From: JANXLS01 sp038227045
GTDB taxonomy: Bacteria > Planctomycetota > SZUA-567 > H5-PLA8
Length of the DNA: 64,000 nucleotides
Assembly: GCA_038227045.1 (NCBI GenBank)
Contig: JBBRQD010000010.1
Location: 21,977-85,976 of the forward strand
Reading direction: 5' to 3'
Made by a program: the position numbers and the translations under genes. The first letter of the stretch is position 1. The number at the start of each line of letters is the position of its first letter. A model generated the notes under the pieces. It searched no databases. It saw only the letters and a list, made by a program, of their open reading frames with translations, and was not told where the DNA came from. This document shows, in pieces, positions 1 through 7,504 of this stretch.

Positions 1-2
1 CG

Positions 3-368
3 ATCTTCAACGCGGCGCTGGCGGAGATTTCAACGTACGACGCGAAAGACGAACTTGCCACCGTCTCCGAATACGCGGGCGCGCCCGGGCCCAATACGCC
101 GCTCACCGTGGCGCGAGCCTGCCGGCGCGGCGCCGCTGTTTGGATTCAAAACAACACCGTTACGACGGCTGGCGCGGAGTTCAAACTTCCCGGACTCACT
201 GAGGGCAATTACACCATTTCGTGGATGGACACGCGCAGTGGCGAAATGTTCGAGAATCGAAAATATATCGCCCCGCCGCAGCAGGCGGGAAAAGGCCTCG
301 AGCCGTTCGTGTTGAAACTGCCCGCGCTTAAAGGTGACGCGGCGGTGTTTATTGTTCGAGATCGCTAA
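3..368 (+). CDS. C-terminal end of a probable secreted hydrolase (partial)
   Basis: This is an open frame already in progress at the window edge that stops at 366-368, so its start is outside. The last 60 or so residues read GLTEGNYTISWMDTRSGEMF followed by a lysine- and proline-rich stretch and a short beta-like end. That pattern resembles the C-terminal 'putative collagen-binding' beta domain found behind glycoside-hydrolase barrels in PVC bacteria, where a Trp-Asp-Arg-Thr-Gly run is typical. The catalytic part is not visible, so enzyme class cannot be named. It converges with the minus-strand gene ending at 481. Confidence 0.6.
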   Translation: MFNAALAEISTYDAKDELATVSEYAGAPGPNTPLTVARACRRGAAVWIQNNTVTTAGAEFKLPGLTEGNYTISWMDTRSGEMFENRKYIAPPQQAGKGLEPFVLKLPALKGDAAVFIVRDR

Positions 369-387
369 CGTGGCGAGACCGAACGGC

Positions 388-455
388 TTTTCCCATTTTC
401 CATTTCCTTCGGTTGGTCGATGCGCCCCAATAAATGGCAAATGAAAATTGGAAAG
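388..455. repeat. Inverted arms resembling the four-helix cassette, without a gene
   Basis: The left part contains CCCATTTTCCATTTCC and the right part AAATGGCAAATGAAAATTGG, which can pair imperfectly across about 25 bases. Both halves closely match the arms around the four-helix-bundle gene at 17.7-18.3 kb (CCCATTTTCCATTT and AAATGGCAAATG are shared). It lies between two convergent genes, so it may also act as a terminator. Reading it as an empty or decayed cassette is inference. Confidence 0.5.
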
Positions 456-480
456 TGAATTTGGTTAAACGAGTTCTGGT

Positions 481-2409
481 TCATTGTTTTGGAATCACCG
501 GTTTCGGGACCGGGACGGTCCCGCCACATTGGCGAATGAAGAAATCGTTGCCGGCGTTCGATGCCGCGTTTGGAAACTCGATCAGCGGCTCGTTTGCGCG
601 CGGAGAATCCGTCCAAAAAATCAGCGCCTCCCTGCCCTCCCCTTTCGCATCTTCGACCGCCCAACTCAACGCTTTCGCCCGCGCCTTCGCCAGGCTGTTA
701 TCCATGTCTTCGGCGAGAGCGATTTCCAGCGCTCGCGCCGTGTACGGTTCCGAATTGTATTCGCTGCCGCTCGTATTCATTTTAAGCAACAGTGCATCGC
801 CATTCGTTCGAATCCACAGAGCGCGGCGTGCATCCATGCCTGCCTGCGCGTCTGGACGAATTCGGATTGTGTCCATCGAATTCACGGCCAGCGTTTTCTC
901 GGGCGTGCCAGCGGTGGAACGCGGCGCGAGCGTAATCGAAGCGGCCTGAAGCAGCGCCGGCTGATTCGGCGCAACGAGAATTTTTTCAAGTGCGGGCCGG
1001 TCGTCGTCGGTCCAGCGATCCAGACGCGCCGCACGCAGATCGTCGAGTTCGTCAAAGCGCGGCGCGAGCGTGCCGCCCTTCGGACCCCGCGCGGATGTTT
1101 CGTCGGCTCGGCGAAACGCTTCGAGCAGCGCCCACTCTTCGCTTACAACGGCGGTGCCGTCCGCCGAACGGCGTTCCCAGTGCACGCGCGAAATTGTCAG
1201 TTCTTGCTGCGGAAAAGAATTGGCGAGCAACACGGCCAGCAGCGCACCCGCGCCAACCGGAATCAGGGCCGCCTCGATTTTCGTGCGGCTCGTGCGCGCG
1301 AAAAGTAGCGTGGCGCAAAGAATCAGTGCGCCGCACGCCGACCACAACATAACCTTTCCGCGACGCGACGCGCTGGGCGCTGCCGGAGCGAACGCGCCGA
1401 AGCGCTCGGGCTGCACGCGCGCGTCCGGCAGCTCCGCGCGCCGCCGCTGCAAATCCGGACGATTGAAGACTGCCGCGCCGTCGGCGTCCGCCGCTTCCGA
1501 GCCGGGAAAGAGAAACACGATCTGGCCGAAGCCATGCCACAGCCGCGCGTAAACGGGACGAAAATTCTTGGTCGCGAGAACGTCGTCCTTCTTCAGTCCC
1601 GCATTTTTCTCCCACCAATTCAATTCGGCGCGCACTTCTTTTTCCGGTTCCATCGGCAGCAACCGCAAACTCAACGCCGCAGCGAATGCTTCGCGCGAAC
1701 CGAGAAACAATCGTCCCCCACCAAGCAGCCAGCGCCGCAGCGCTTCGCGCGCCTCTGGCCGCGCGTCTTTTATTCCGCCGTCGTGCAGCACCACCCAGTC
1801 AACACTTTCCCACATCCAGCCTTCCGTTGGAAAATCGAGAGGAGATAACCGCGCGGTGTGATCCTGCGGCCCTTGCGGCGCGGCGCGGCCGCCGCAGACC
1901 AGCATAATTCGTCCGCCCGGCGGAATCGGGCGCAAGACGCGCGACAGCGACGACCGAAACAATTCGGCCCGGCCGCTCCCGTTCGCGCCGCCGCGCAAAA
2001 TCAGCATGATATTCGCAGAGACGGCCGGCGCGCGCATCGGCAATTGAAAACGAGTCGTCCCCGTGATCAACGTGCCCGCTCGAGATGGCACGCCGCGCTC
2101 AGCCCACTCGCTGCCCTCGCGTCCGTCGCCGCCTTCCACCGCCATCAACTCAACGTCCATTGCCGGCCCGGGATTTTCGACATGAATCTCCAGCGGAAAC
2201 GCTTCACCAGGGCGGTATCTCAGCCCCAACGGCGCGCGCAGAGACACGCTGACACCGCTGATTTTCAATTCGGTGGGGAGCACAATCGTGTTTTCAAACG
2301 CACGCGACGATACACTCGCACTGAGCAATATGGCGAGCGGCGCAAGACTCCACGCGCCAGTGCGCCGGTGCTTCACAAGAAATATTTTTTGTCGCGCCGT
2401 CACATTCAT
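481..2409 (-). CDS. Membrane-anchored protein with DUF4350-like middle region
   Basis: A protein of 642 residues if translation starts at the ATG at 2409; the frame is open further upstream but that would overlap the permease gene. An N-terminal hydrophobic segment (residues about 18-35) looks like a signal peptide, followed by a beta-rich region beginning after RAFENTIVLP. The middle (about 180-260) carries GGRIMLVCGG and a GGGRLFLGSREA run, reminiscent of the flavodoxin/GATase-like fold of DUF4350-type proteins. Two transmembrane helices follow (LILCATLLFA and GALLAVLLAN), then a C-terminal domain. Such proteins often accompany MoxR/VWA aerotolerance operons, but none is here. Function unknown. 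No clear ribosome-binding site precedes the chosen start. Confidence 0.7.
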   Translation of the reverse strand: MNVTARQKIFLVKHRRTGAWSLAPLAILLSASVSSRAFENTIVLPTELKISGVSVSLRAPLGLRYRPGEAFPLEIHVENPGPAMDVELMAVEGGDGREGSEWAERGVPSRAGTLITGTTRFQLPMRAPAVSANIMLILRGGANGSGRAELFRSSLSRVLRPIPPGGRIMLVCGGRAAPQGPQDHTARLSPLDFPTEGWMWESVDWVVLHDGGIKDARPEAREALRRWLLGGGRLFLGSREAFAAALSLRLLPMEPEKEVRAELNWWEKNAGLKKDDVLATKNFRPVYARLWHGFGQIVFLFPGSEAADADGAAVFNRPDLQRRRAELPDARVQPERFGAFAPAAPSASRRGKVMLWSACGALILCATLLFARTSRTKIEAALIPVGAGALLAVLLANSFPQQELTISRVHWERRSADGTAVVSEEWALLEAFRRADETSARGPKGGTLAPRFDELDDLRAARLDRWTDDDRPALEKILVAPNQPALLQAASITLAPRSTAGTPEKTLAVNSMDTIRIRPDAQAGMDARRALWIRTNGDALLLKMNTSGSEYNSEPYTARALEIALAEDMDNSLAKARAKALSWAVEDAKGEGREALIFWTDSPRANEPLIEFPNAASNAGNDFFIRQCGGTVPVPKPVIPKQ

Positions 2410-2438
2410 AATGCGTTCGTTTCGACCGAAATCCCGCC

Positions 2439-3803
2439 CTACAAGACCGCTTGTAAAAGCAGCGTCAACAGAAGCCCAGCGACGGATGCGATGGTTGTGC
2501 CGACGCTCCATGTTTTAAACGTTTGAGACACGCTTATTCCGAAGAATTCTTTGACGATCCAGAAACCCCCGTCGTTGACATGTGAAAAAATCAGCGATCC
2601 CGCGCCCAGCGCGACGACAAGCAACTCTTTGTTGACTCCGGCATGGCCCATGGCCATGGGCCCGACGATCCCGACCGCCGTCGTGATTGCCACCGTCGAC
2701 GATCCGACGGCCACGCGAATCAGCGACGCAACAAGCCACCCCATGACGAGTGGTGGCAACTGTGCCCCTTCCGCGAACCGAACAATCGCGCCAGCTACGC
2801 CGCACTCTTTTAGTATCTGATTGAATCCCCCGCCCGCGCCGACGACGAGCAATGTTGCGGCAACAGGGCCAAGGCAATCGTTGCTGTGCTTCAGAATTTC
2901 ACTGCTTTTCATTCCGCGGGCGAAGCCAAACGAATAAAACGAAAACAACACTGCGATCAGCATCGAAATGAACGGCCCGCCGAAAAAAACGCACCAGCCG
3001 CGAAGCGTCGAATCGGGACTCAGTTTCACATCGGCGAGGCCTTTCATCAGCATCAGGACAATGGGCAGAAACATCGTCACGACCGTCAGACCAAAGCCGG
3101 GCGGCGCGACCGGAGCGGCCTTCTTTTCGTCCACGGCATTCGCTTCCGCCGTCGGCTGATCGAAGCGCACTCTCTTCAGAATCCACTGTCCATAAATCGG
3201 TCCGCCCAGGATCGCCATGGGGATTGCAATGATGAGGGAATAGAGGATTGTCTTTCCAATGTCGGCATGCAATTCCTTGATCACGATCATCGGCCCCGGG
3301 TGCGGCGGCACGCAGGCATGCATGGCGGACAATCCCGCCGCAAGCGGAATTCCCAATTTCATCAACGGTATTTTGTTGCTGCGCGAAATGACGAAGACGA
3401 TCGGCAGCAGCAGCATGAAACCGACGGAGAAAAATACCGGCATGCCGATCGCAATGGCTGCAACAAGAATTGCCCAGTCGGCGCGCTTCACCCCAAACCA
3501 CCCGACAATTCGCGCAGCAACGACCTCGGCTCCGCCCGATTCCGCCAGCATTTTTCCAAGCATTGCGCCCAGCACGATCACGCCCGTCACGCTGCCCAGC
3601 GCCTTGCCCACGCCGGCCTCGAAACTCTCCGCGATCACCGCGGGATTCATCCCGGCAACCAGCCCCAGTCCCAGCGCGGCCATGGCAAGCGCCAGAATCG
3701 CATTCAGATTGAATTTGCCGATTAATACGACGATGGCGACAATGGCGGCCAGCGCGCAAAGTAGGAGCTGCGTGTCGAGAAACGCGCGAAAGAAAGGGAA
3801 CAT
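2439..3803 (-). CDS. GntP-family gluconate/organic acid:H+ symporter
   Basis: An integral membrane permease of 454 residues, the usual GntP length, with about a dozen hydrophobic segments. Family-typical stretches are visible: GKFNLNAILALA near the N-terminus, GAMLGKMLAESGGAE, CVPPHPGPMI around residue 170 and AVGSSTVAITTA in the C-terminal half. GntP members import gluconate, related sugar acids or short hydroxy acids with protons across the inner membrane; the substrate cannot be read from sequence. No sugar-acid kinase or dehydratase gene is adjacent, so context does not help. It is followed after 29 bases by the DUF4350-like gene on the same strand, possibly one transcript. Confidence 0.9.
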   Translation of the reverse strand: MFPFFRAFLDTQLLLCALAAIVAIVVLIGKFNLNAILALAMAALGLGLVAGMNPAVIAESFEAGVGKALGSVTGVIVLGAMLGKMLAESGGAEVVAARIVGWFGVKRADWAILVAAIAIGMPVFFSVGFMLLLPIVFVISRSNKIPLMKLGIPLAAGLSAMHACVPPHPGPMIVIKELHADIGKTILYSLIIAIPMAILGGPIYGQWILKRVRFDQPTAEANAVDEKKAAPVAPPGFGLTVVTMFLPIVLMLMKGLADVKLSPDSTLRGWCVFFGGPFISMLIAVLFSFYSFGFARGMKSSEILKHSNDCLGPVAATLLVVGAGGGFNQILKECGVAGAIVRFAEGAQLPPLVMGWLVASLIRVAVGSSTVAITTAVGIVGPMAMGHAGVNKELLVVALGAGSLIFSHVNDGGFWIVKEFFGISVSQTFKTWSVGTTIASVAGLLLTLLLQAVL

Positions 3804-3861
3804 GGATGCGCTAGACTATACCGCGTGCGCGCGACGGGAAATGAAAAATCGACGGCTTGAC

Positions 3862-3905
3862 TTAATCGCCGATGAACGCGGATGAACACAGATTACCGCA
3901 GATGA
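3862..3905. repeat. Dispersed intergenic motif (GATGAACGCGGATGAACACA type)
   Basis: The spacer between the permease and ispG contains GATGAACGCGGATGAACACA followed by GATTACCGCAGATGAA, a 9-10 base periodic string. A related piece in the opposite orientation, CGTTCATCCGCGTTTTAG, is at 52770-52787. It is non-coding and belongs with the other tandem short-period spacers of this window. Confidence 0.45.
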
Positions 3906-3933
3906 ATTTTTGAGTGTCTGAGCGCGAAAACTT

Positions 3934-3964
3934 TTGATGACATCCCCATCGCGTTGACTATAAT
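3934..3964 (+). promoter_or_regulatory. Candidate sigma70 promoter of ispG
   Basis: A perfect TATAAT box lies at 3959-3964 and a TTGATG box at 3934-3939. The spacer is 19 bases, slightly long. Transcription would begin near 3971, giving a leader of about 35 bases before the ispG ribosome-binding site AGAGG. Confidence 0.5.
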
Positions 3965-4005
3965 GCGTGTTCGATTTATTAACTGAATTCAAGAGGTAGC
4001 CTTAC

Positions 4006-5232
4006 ATGGTTCTCGCTCCGCGCCACAAGACGATTCAAGTTCCCGTGGGCCGCTTTAAGGTGGGCGGCGACGCGCCGGTCTGCGTTCAGTCCATGACCAA
4101 CACCGACACCGCCGATGCGGCCGGGACCGCGCAACAAATTATCGAATTGGCGAACGCCGGTTCGGAACTCGTGCGCATCACGGTCAACGTGCCCGAGGCG
4201 GCGAAGAAGGTCGCTGAGATCAAGAAGCGCGTCAACGATGCAGGCATCGACGTGCCGATCATCGGCGACTTCCATTATAACGGGCACAAACTGCTGACTG
4301 AATTTCCGGACTGCGCGGTCGCACTCGGCAAGTACCGCATCAATCCCGGCAACGTGGGACGGGGCAAGGCGCGCGACGTTCAGTTTTCGACGATCTGCAA
4401 AATTGCGAAAGACAACGACAAGCCAGTGCGCATCGGTGTCAACGCCGGCTCGCTCAATCAAGAACTGGTCCTCGACAAAATGCAGGAGAACACCGACAAG
4501 GATTTGGGTAAGGACGCCGACGAAATCATTAACGAGTGCATGGTGATCAGCGCGCTGCAGAGCACCGAACTGGCGCTCGAATGCGGGCTGCGCAAAGACC
4601 AGATCATCATCTCGTGCAAGATTTCGAAGCCGGTGCATTTGATCGCGCTGTACCGCGAGCTGTCGAAGAAGACAGATCAGCCGCTGCATCTTGGACTGAC
4701 CGAAGCGGGCATGGGACTGAAGGGGCATGTCTGGTCGTCGGCCGCGATGGGGATTTTGCTCGCGGAAGGGATCGGCGATACGATCCGCGTGTCACTGACA
4801 CCAACGCCCGGCGGCGACCGCTGCCAGGAAGTGTACGCAGCCTGCGAACTGCTGCAATCGCTCGGCATCCGCTCGTTCGCGCCGTCGGTGACAGCCTGCC
4901 CGGGCTGCGGGCGCACGACCAGCACGACATTCCAGGAACTCGCCGAACAAGTCCAGGGTTATCTGCGCGAGCAGATGCCGTCGTGGAAGAAGAAATACGA
5001 AGGCGTCGAAACGATGACGCTGGCGGTGATGGGCTGCGTAGTGAACGGGCCGGGCGAATCGAAGGCGGCGAACATCGGCATCAGTCTGCCGGGGACCGGC
5101 GAGGAGCCGCATTGCCCGGTGTATATCGACGGCAAAAATTTCACGACATTGCACGGCACGCCCGCGGACCTGGCGATTCAGTTTCGGAAACTGGTGGATG
5201 ATTATGTTGAGACGAAGTACGTGAAGCTGTAG
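4006..5232 (+). CDS. ispG: 4-hydroxy-3-methylbut-2-enyl diphosphate synthase (flavodoxin/ferredoxin)
   Basis: Penultimate enzyme of the MEP isoprenoid pathway; it reductively converts methylerythritol cyclodiphosphate to HMBPP using a [4Fe-4S] cluster. The 408-residue length fits the ordinary two-domain bacterial form, without the large middle insertion of Chlamydia and plants. The N-terminal barrel has VQSMTNTDTADAAGTAQQI and IIGDFHYNG. Cluster cysteines are in ACPGCGRTTS (Cys298, Cys301) and MGCVVNGPGES (Cys344), the last also carrying the cluster-binding glutamate. The ATG at 4006 has AGAGG 10 bases upstream. It is monocistronic: the next gene converges. Confidence 0.97.
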   Translation: MVLAPRHKTIQVPVGRFKVGGDAPVCVQSMTNTDTADAAGTAQQIIELANAGSELVRITVNVPEAAKKVAEIKKRVNDAGIDVPIIGDFHYNGHKLLTEFPDCAVALGKYRINPGNVGRGKARDVQFSTICKIAKDNDKPVRIGVNAGSLNQELVLDKMQENTDKDLGKDADEIINECMVISALQSTELALECGLRKDQIIISCKISKPVHLIALYRELSKKTDQPLHLGLTEAGMGLKGHVWSSAAMGILLAEGIGDTIRVSLTPTPGGDRCQEVYAACELLQSLGIRSFAPSVTACPGCGRTTSTTFQELAEQVQGYLREQMPSWKKKYEGVETMTLAVMGCVVNGPGESKAANIGISLPGTGEEPHCPVYIDGKNFTTLHGTPADLAIQFRKLVDDYVETKYVKL

Positions 5233-5240
5233 GTTTTGCT

Positions 5241-5681
5241 TCAACGATTCCGATTCAGGGCGAGCATGAATTTATGGGGCGTCACGATTTTCGTGCGCCC
5301 TATTTTTTTGAGCGAGAGCAAGTGCCGGCGATCGTTGGTGACCAAATAATCCGCGTCGCCAGCTATGGCGAGTTCGAGAAATTTGCGGTCGGTGATGTCG
5401 CGAACAATTATCGGTAACACAATCCCGCTCGGTTCGATTTTTTCGCTCATCGAATTGATCAATGCGCAAATTTCCGGAACGATGATCGCCTTTTCTTCCA
5501 ATTTGCTCTTAAATCGCGCCGACGACAACGCATCGAGCAATTCCTGTTGAACCGATGTGGACGACAAAAATTGGAAACGCGCGCTGAGAATGCTTTGCAG
5601 AACATCGTAGCATGCGCCATCGTTAAACGGAGTAGTGATTCCCGAAACAAGAATATTGGTATCAATGGGAGCGCGCAGCAT
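5241..5681 (-). CDS. PIN-domain ribonuclease toxin
   Basis: A protein of 146 residues of the 'putative toxin, PIN family' type. PIN nucleases cut RNA with Mg2+ held by four acidic residues; visible candidates are Asp in APIDTNILVSG near the N-terminus, Glu in VQQELLDAL, Asp in ITDRKFLELA and Asp in ADYLVTNDRRHL, the order expected for the family. Its start overlaps the end of the upstream antitoxin gene by 20 bases, the translational coupling seen in type II toxin-antitoxin pairs. It ends only 8 bases from convergent ispG. Confidence 0.88.
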   Translation of the reverse strand: MLRAPIDTNILVSGITTPFNDGACYDVLQSILSARFQFLSSTSVQQELLDALSSARFKSKLEEKAIIVPEICALINSMSEKIEPSGIVLPIIVRDITDRKFLELAIAGDADYLVTNDRRHLLSLKKIGRTKIVTPHKFMLALNRNR

Positions 5682-5982
5682 TCTGCTTTCGAACCTCCTT
5701 TACCGCGGCATTTGCATCCCCCTCAACTTCTTTTGTGCTCTTATAATGTTTGGCTGTTTTCGTTCGAACTTCTACTAATAACTGTTCGAGTCGCTTACGA
5801 TTCTTTTCTCGCTGCTCCGCACTTGCCGTCCCATTTTTTTCCGCACGATGACGAATCGATTTTTTCGCCGCCATCACAACCACTTTGGCATCGCGCGTCA
5901 ATTCGACAGGTTCGTCGGACGCCATGACGCGGTCAACGAATTCATTCAGTGTCATGTGTGTCGTTTCGAGTTCCAGGCGCAT
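5662..5982 (-). CDS. Antitoxin partner of the PIN toxin
   Basis: A protein of 106 residues. The N-terminal half (TLNEFVDRVMASDEPVELTR then DAKVVVMA) resembles the Phd/YefM-type fold that binds DNA and represses its own operon. The C-terminal half is highly charged, lysine- and glutamate-rich and probably unfolded until it wraps the toxin. A near-perfect Shine-Dalgarno AAAGGAGG stands 9 bases before the ATG, much stronger than most genes here, consistent with antitoxin being made in excess. It leads a two-gene operon with the PIN gene. Confidence 0.8.
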   Translation of the reverse strand: MRLELETTHMTLNEFVDRVMASDEPVELTRDAKVVVMAAKKSIRHRAEKNGTASAEQREKNRKRLEQLLVEVRTKTAKHYKSTKEVEGDANAAVKEVRKQNAARSH

Positions 5983-6012
5983 GTAAAAGTCCTCCTTTAT
6001 GCAGACATTCTT

Positions 6013-6041
6013 ACTATATCATGATAGCAGCGTCCTGGAAA
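6013..6041 (-). promoter_or_regulatory. Candidate toxin-antitoxin promoter with operator palindrome
   Basis: Read on the minus strand, TTTCCA (6036-6041) and TATAGT (6013-6018) are separated by 17 bases and would start transcription near 6006, just before the antitoxin ribosome-binding site. A perfect palindrome TATCATGATA (6017-6026) overlaps the -10 box and is a plausible autorepression operator. Confidence 0.45.
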
Positions 6042-6086
6042 GCGCACGGGCGAAGTCAGGGAAAGCCGTTATTATCGTCGTTCGAT

Positions 6087-7334
6087 ATGGAACCGCGGAT
6101 CGATTCTCACAGCAAAACGGATGCGCCTGCCGACGCCGTTTCGCGCCCTCGCGTGCTGATTGTTCACAATCGCTATCGTCAGCCCGGCGGGGAAGATGTG
6201 GTCGCGGAGGCTCAGGCGCGGTTGCTGGCTGAGCGCGGGCATGTGGTGCGCGTTTTTGAAAAAAGCAATTCGGAGATCGATTCGTATTCTTTTTTGCAGA
6301 AGGCTGCGTTGTTCTTCAAGACAGCTGATAATCGCTCCACGGCTGCGGAGATTGCGCGGGTTGTTGCTGAATTCAAGCCGGATGTCGCGCATGTTCACAA
6401 CACGCTGCCGCTGATCAGTCCGTCGATTTATGAACCTCTCAATAAGGCTGGCGTGAAGATTGTTCAGTGGCTGCATAATTATCGCCTAGTTTGCCCGGCG
6501 GGGACGCTTTATCGCAGTGATGCGCCGTGTTCTTTGTGCGTTCAAGGCGGCTTGAAACATGCTGTTGAGTACAGTTGCTGGACTGGATCGAAGCTCGCGA
6601 CGATGGCGCTGGTGCGTATGTTGAAGATGCATCGCCGCTTAGGCACTTGGCGCGAGCGGGTTGATTTGTTTGTGGCTTTGAACCCGTTTCAAAAACAACT
6701 ATTGGTCGAATCCGGCGGATTGCCCGAAGAGAAGATCGTCGTTCAGCCGAATTTCTCCGATGCGCCCGCGCTGGATCAACCGGCTTCGGCGGGCGAGGCT
6801 GGAGAATTTCTTTTTATTGGGCGGCTCACGCCTGAAAAGGGAATTGCGACGCTGTTGCGGGCGATGGCGGCGCTGCGCGGCGTGCCGATTGCGATAGCCG
6901 GCGACGGACCATTGAGTGAAACAGTTGCGCGCGAGTGCGCACAGACGGGACATTTGTGGCTTGGGCAATTGAGCCGCGAGGCGTTGCGTGCGCGTCTGGA
7001 GTCCGCGCGTGCGCTGATCTTCGCATCGGAGTGGCCGGAGGGCTGTCCGTCGGTGATTCTTGAAGCGCTGTCGTGCGGCAAGCCGGTCATTTCGTCGAGC
7101 GTTGCGGGAGCGGCGGCGTTGCTTCAAGAGGGCAAGACTGCGTTGTTTTTTCCGCCGGGGAATGCCGTGGCTTTGGCGGATTGCGTGCGGCAATTAATCG
7201 CGGCTCCACAGCTTGAATCGCGCATGGGCGCGGCGGCGCTGGCGCGTTTTACCGAATTTCATTCGCGCGACGCGGGGTATCGAAATTTGATGGGGAATTT
7301 TGCGCGGGTGGGGATTGGGGCGGTCGCTGATTAA
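6087..7334 (+). CDS. GT4-family glycosyltransferase (GT-B fold)
   Basis: About 415 residues. The N-terminal Rossmann domain has VLIVHNRYRQPGGEDVVAEA and the C-terminal domain has FLFIGRLTPEKGIATLLRAM, a nucleotide-sugar donor site including CPSVILEALSCGKPVI with the E-x7-E motif. It probably adds a sugar to a lipid-linked or surface polysaccharide in the cytoplasm. Cysteines cluster in a segment around LVCPAGTLY and CSLCVQGG, seen in several GT4 relatives. The frame is open back to 5949; I prefer the ATG at 6087, with 6021 as alternative; neither has a clear ribosome-binding site. No other polysaccharide genes are adjacent. Confidence 0.85.
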   Translation: MEPRIDSHSKTDAPADAVSRPRVLIVHNRYRQPGGEDVVAEAQARLLAERGHVVRVFEKSNSEIDSYSFLQKAALFFKTADNRSTAAEIARVVAEFKPDVAHVHNTLPLISPSIYEPLNKAGVKIVQWLHNYRLVCPAGTLYRSDAPCSLCVQGGLKHAVEYSCWTGSKLATMALVRMLKMHRRLGTWRERVDLFVALNPFQKQLLVESGGLPEEKIVVQPNFSDAPALDQPASAGEAGEFLFIGRLTPEKGIATLLRAMAALRGVPIAIAGDGPLSETVARECAQTGHLWLGQLSREALRARLESARALIFASEWPEGCPSVILEALSCGKPVISSSVAGAAALLQEGKTALFFPPGNAVALADCVRQLIAAPQLESRMGAAALARFTEFHSRDAGYRNLMGNFARVGIGAVAD

Positions 7335-7504
7335 TCGACTCGTGTTTATTAATCAGCGACCTCCCCTCACCCCGCGAGCGATACGGCTGCTCGTCGGCCC
7401 TCTCCCGGGGGGAGAGGGGAATCCGCGCGCTCTTTACAATTCTGAAATCACAAATATAAGTGGGACGCTCTATCCCTTTCACTGCCTTTCGAGGATTCCA
7501 TACC

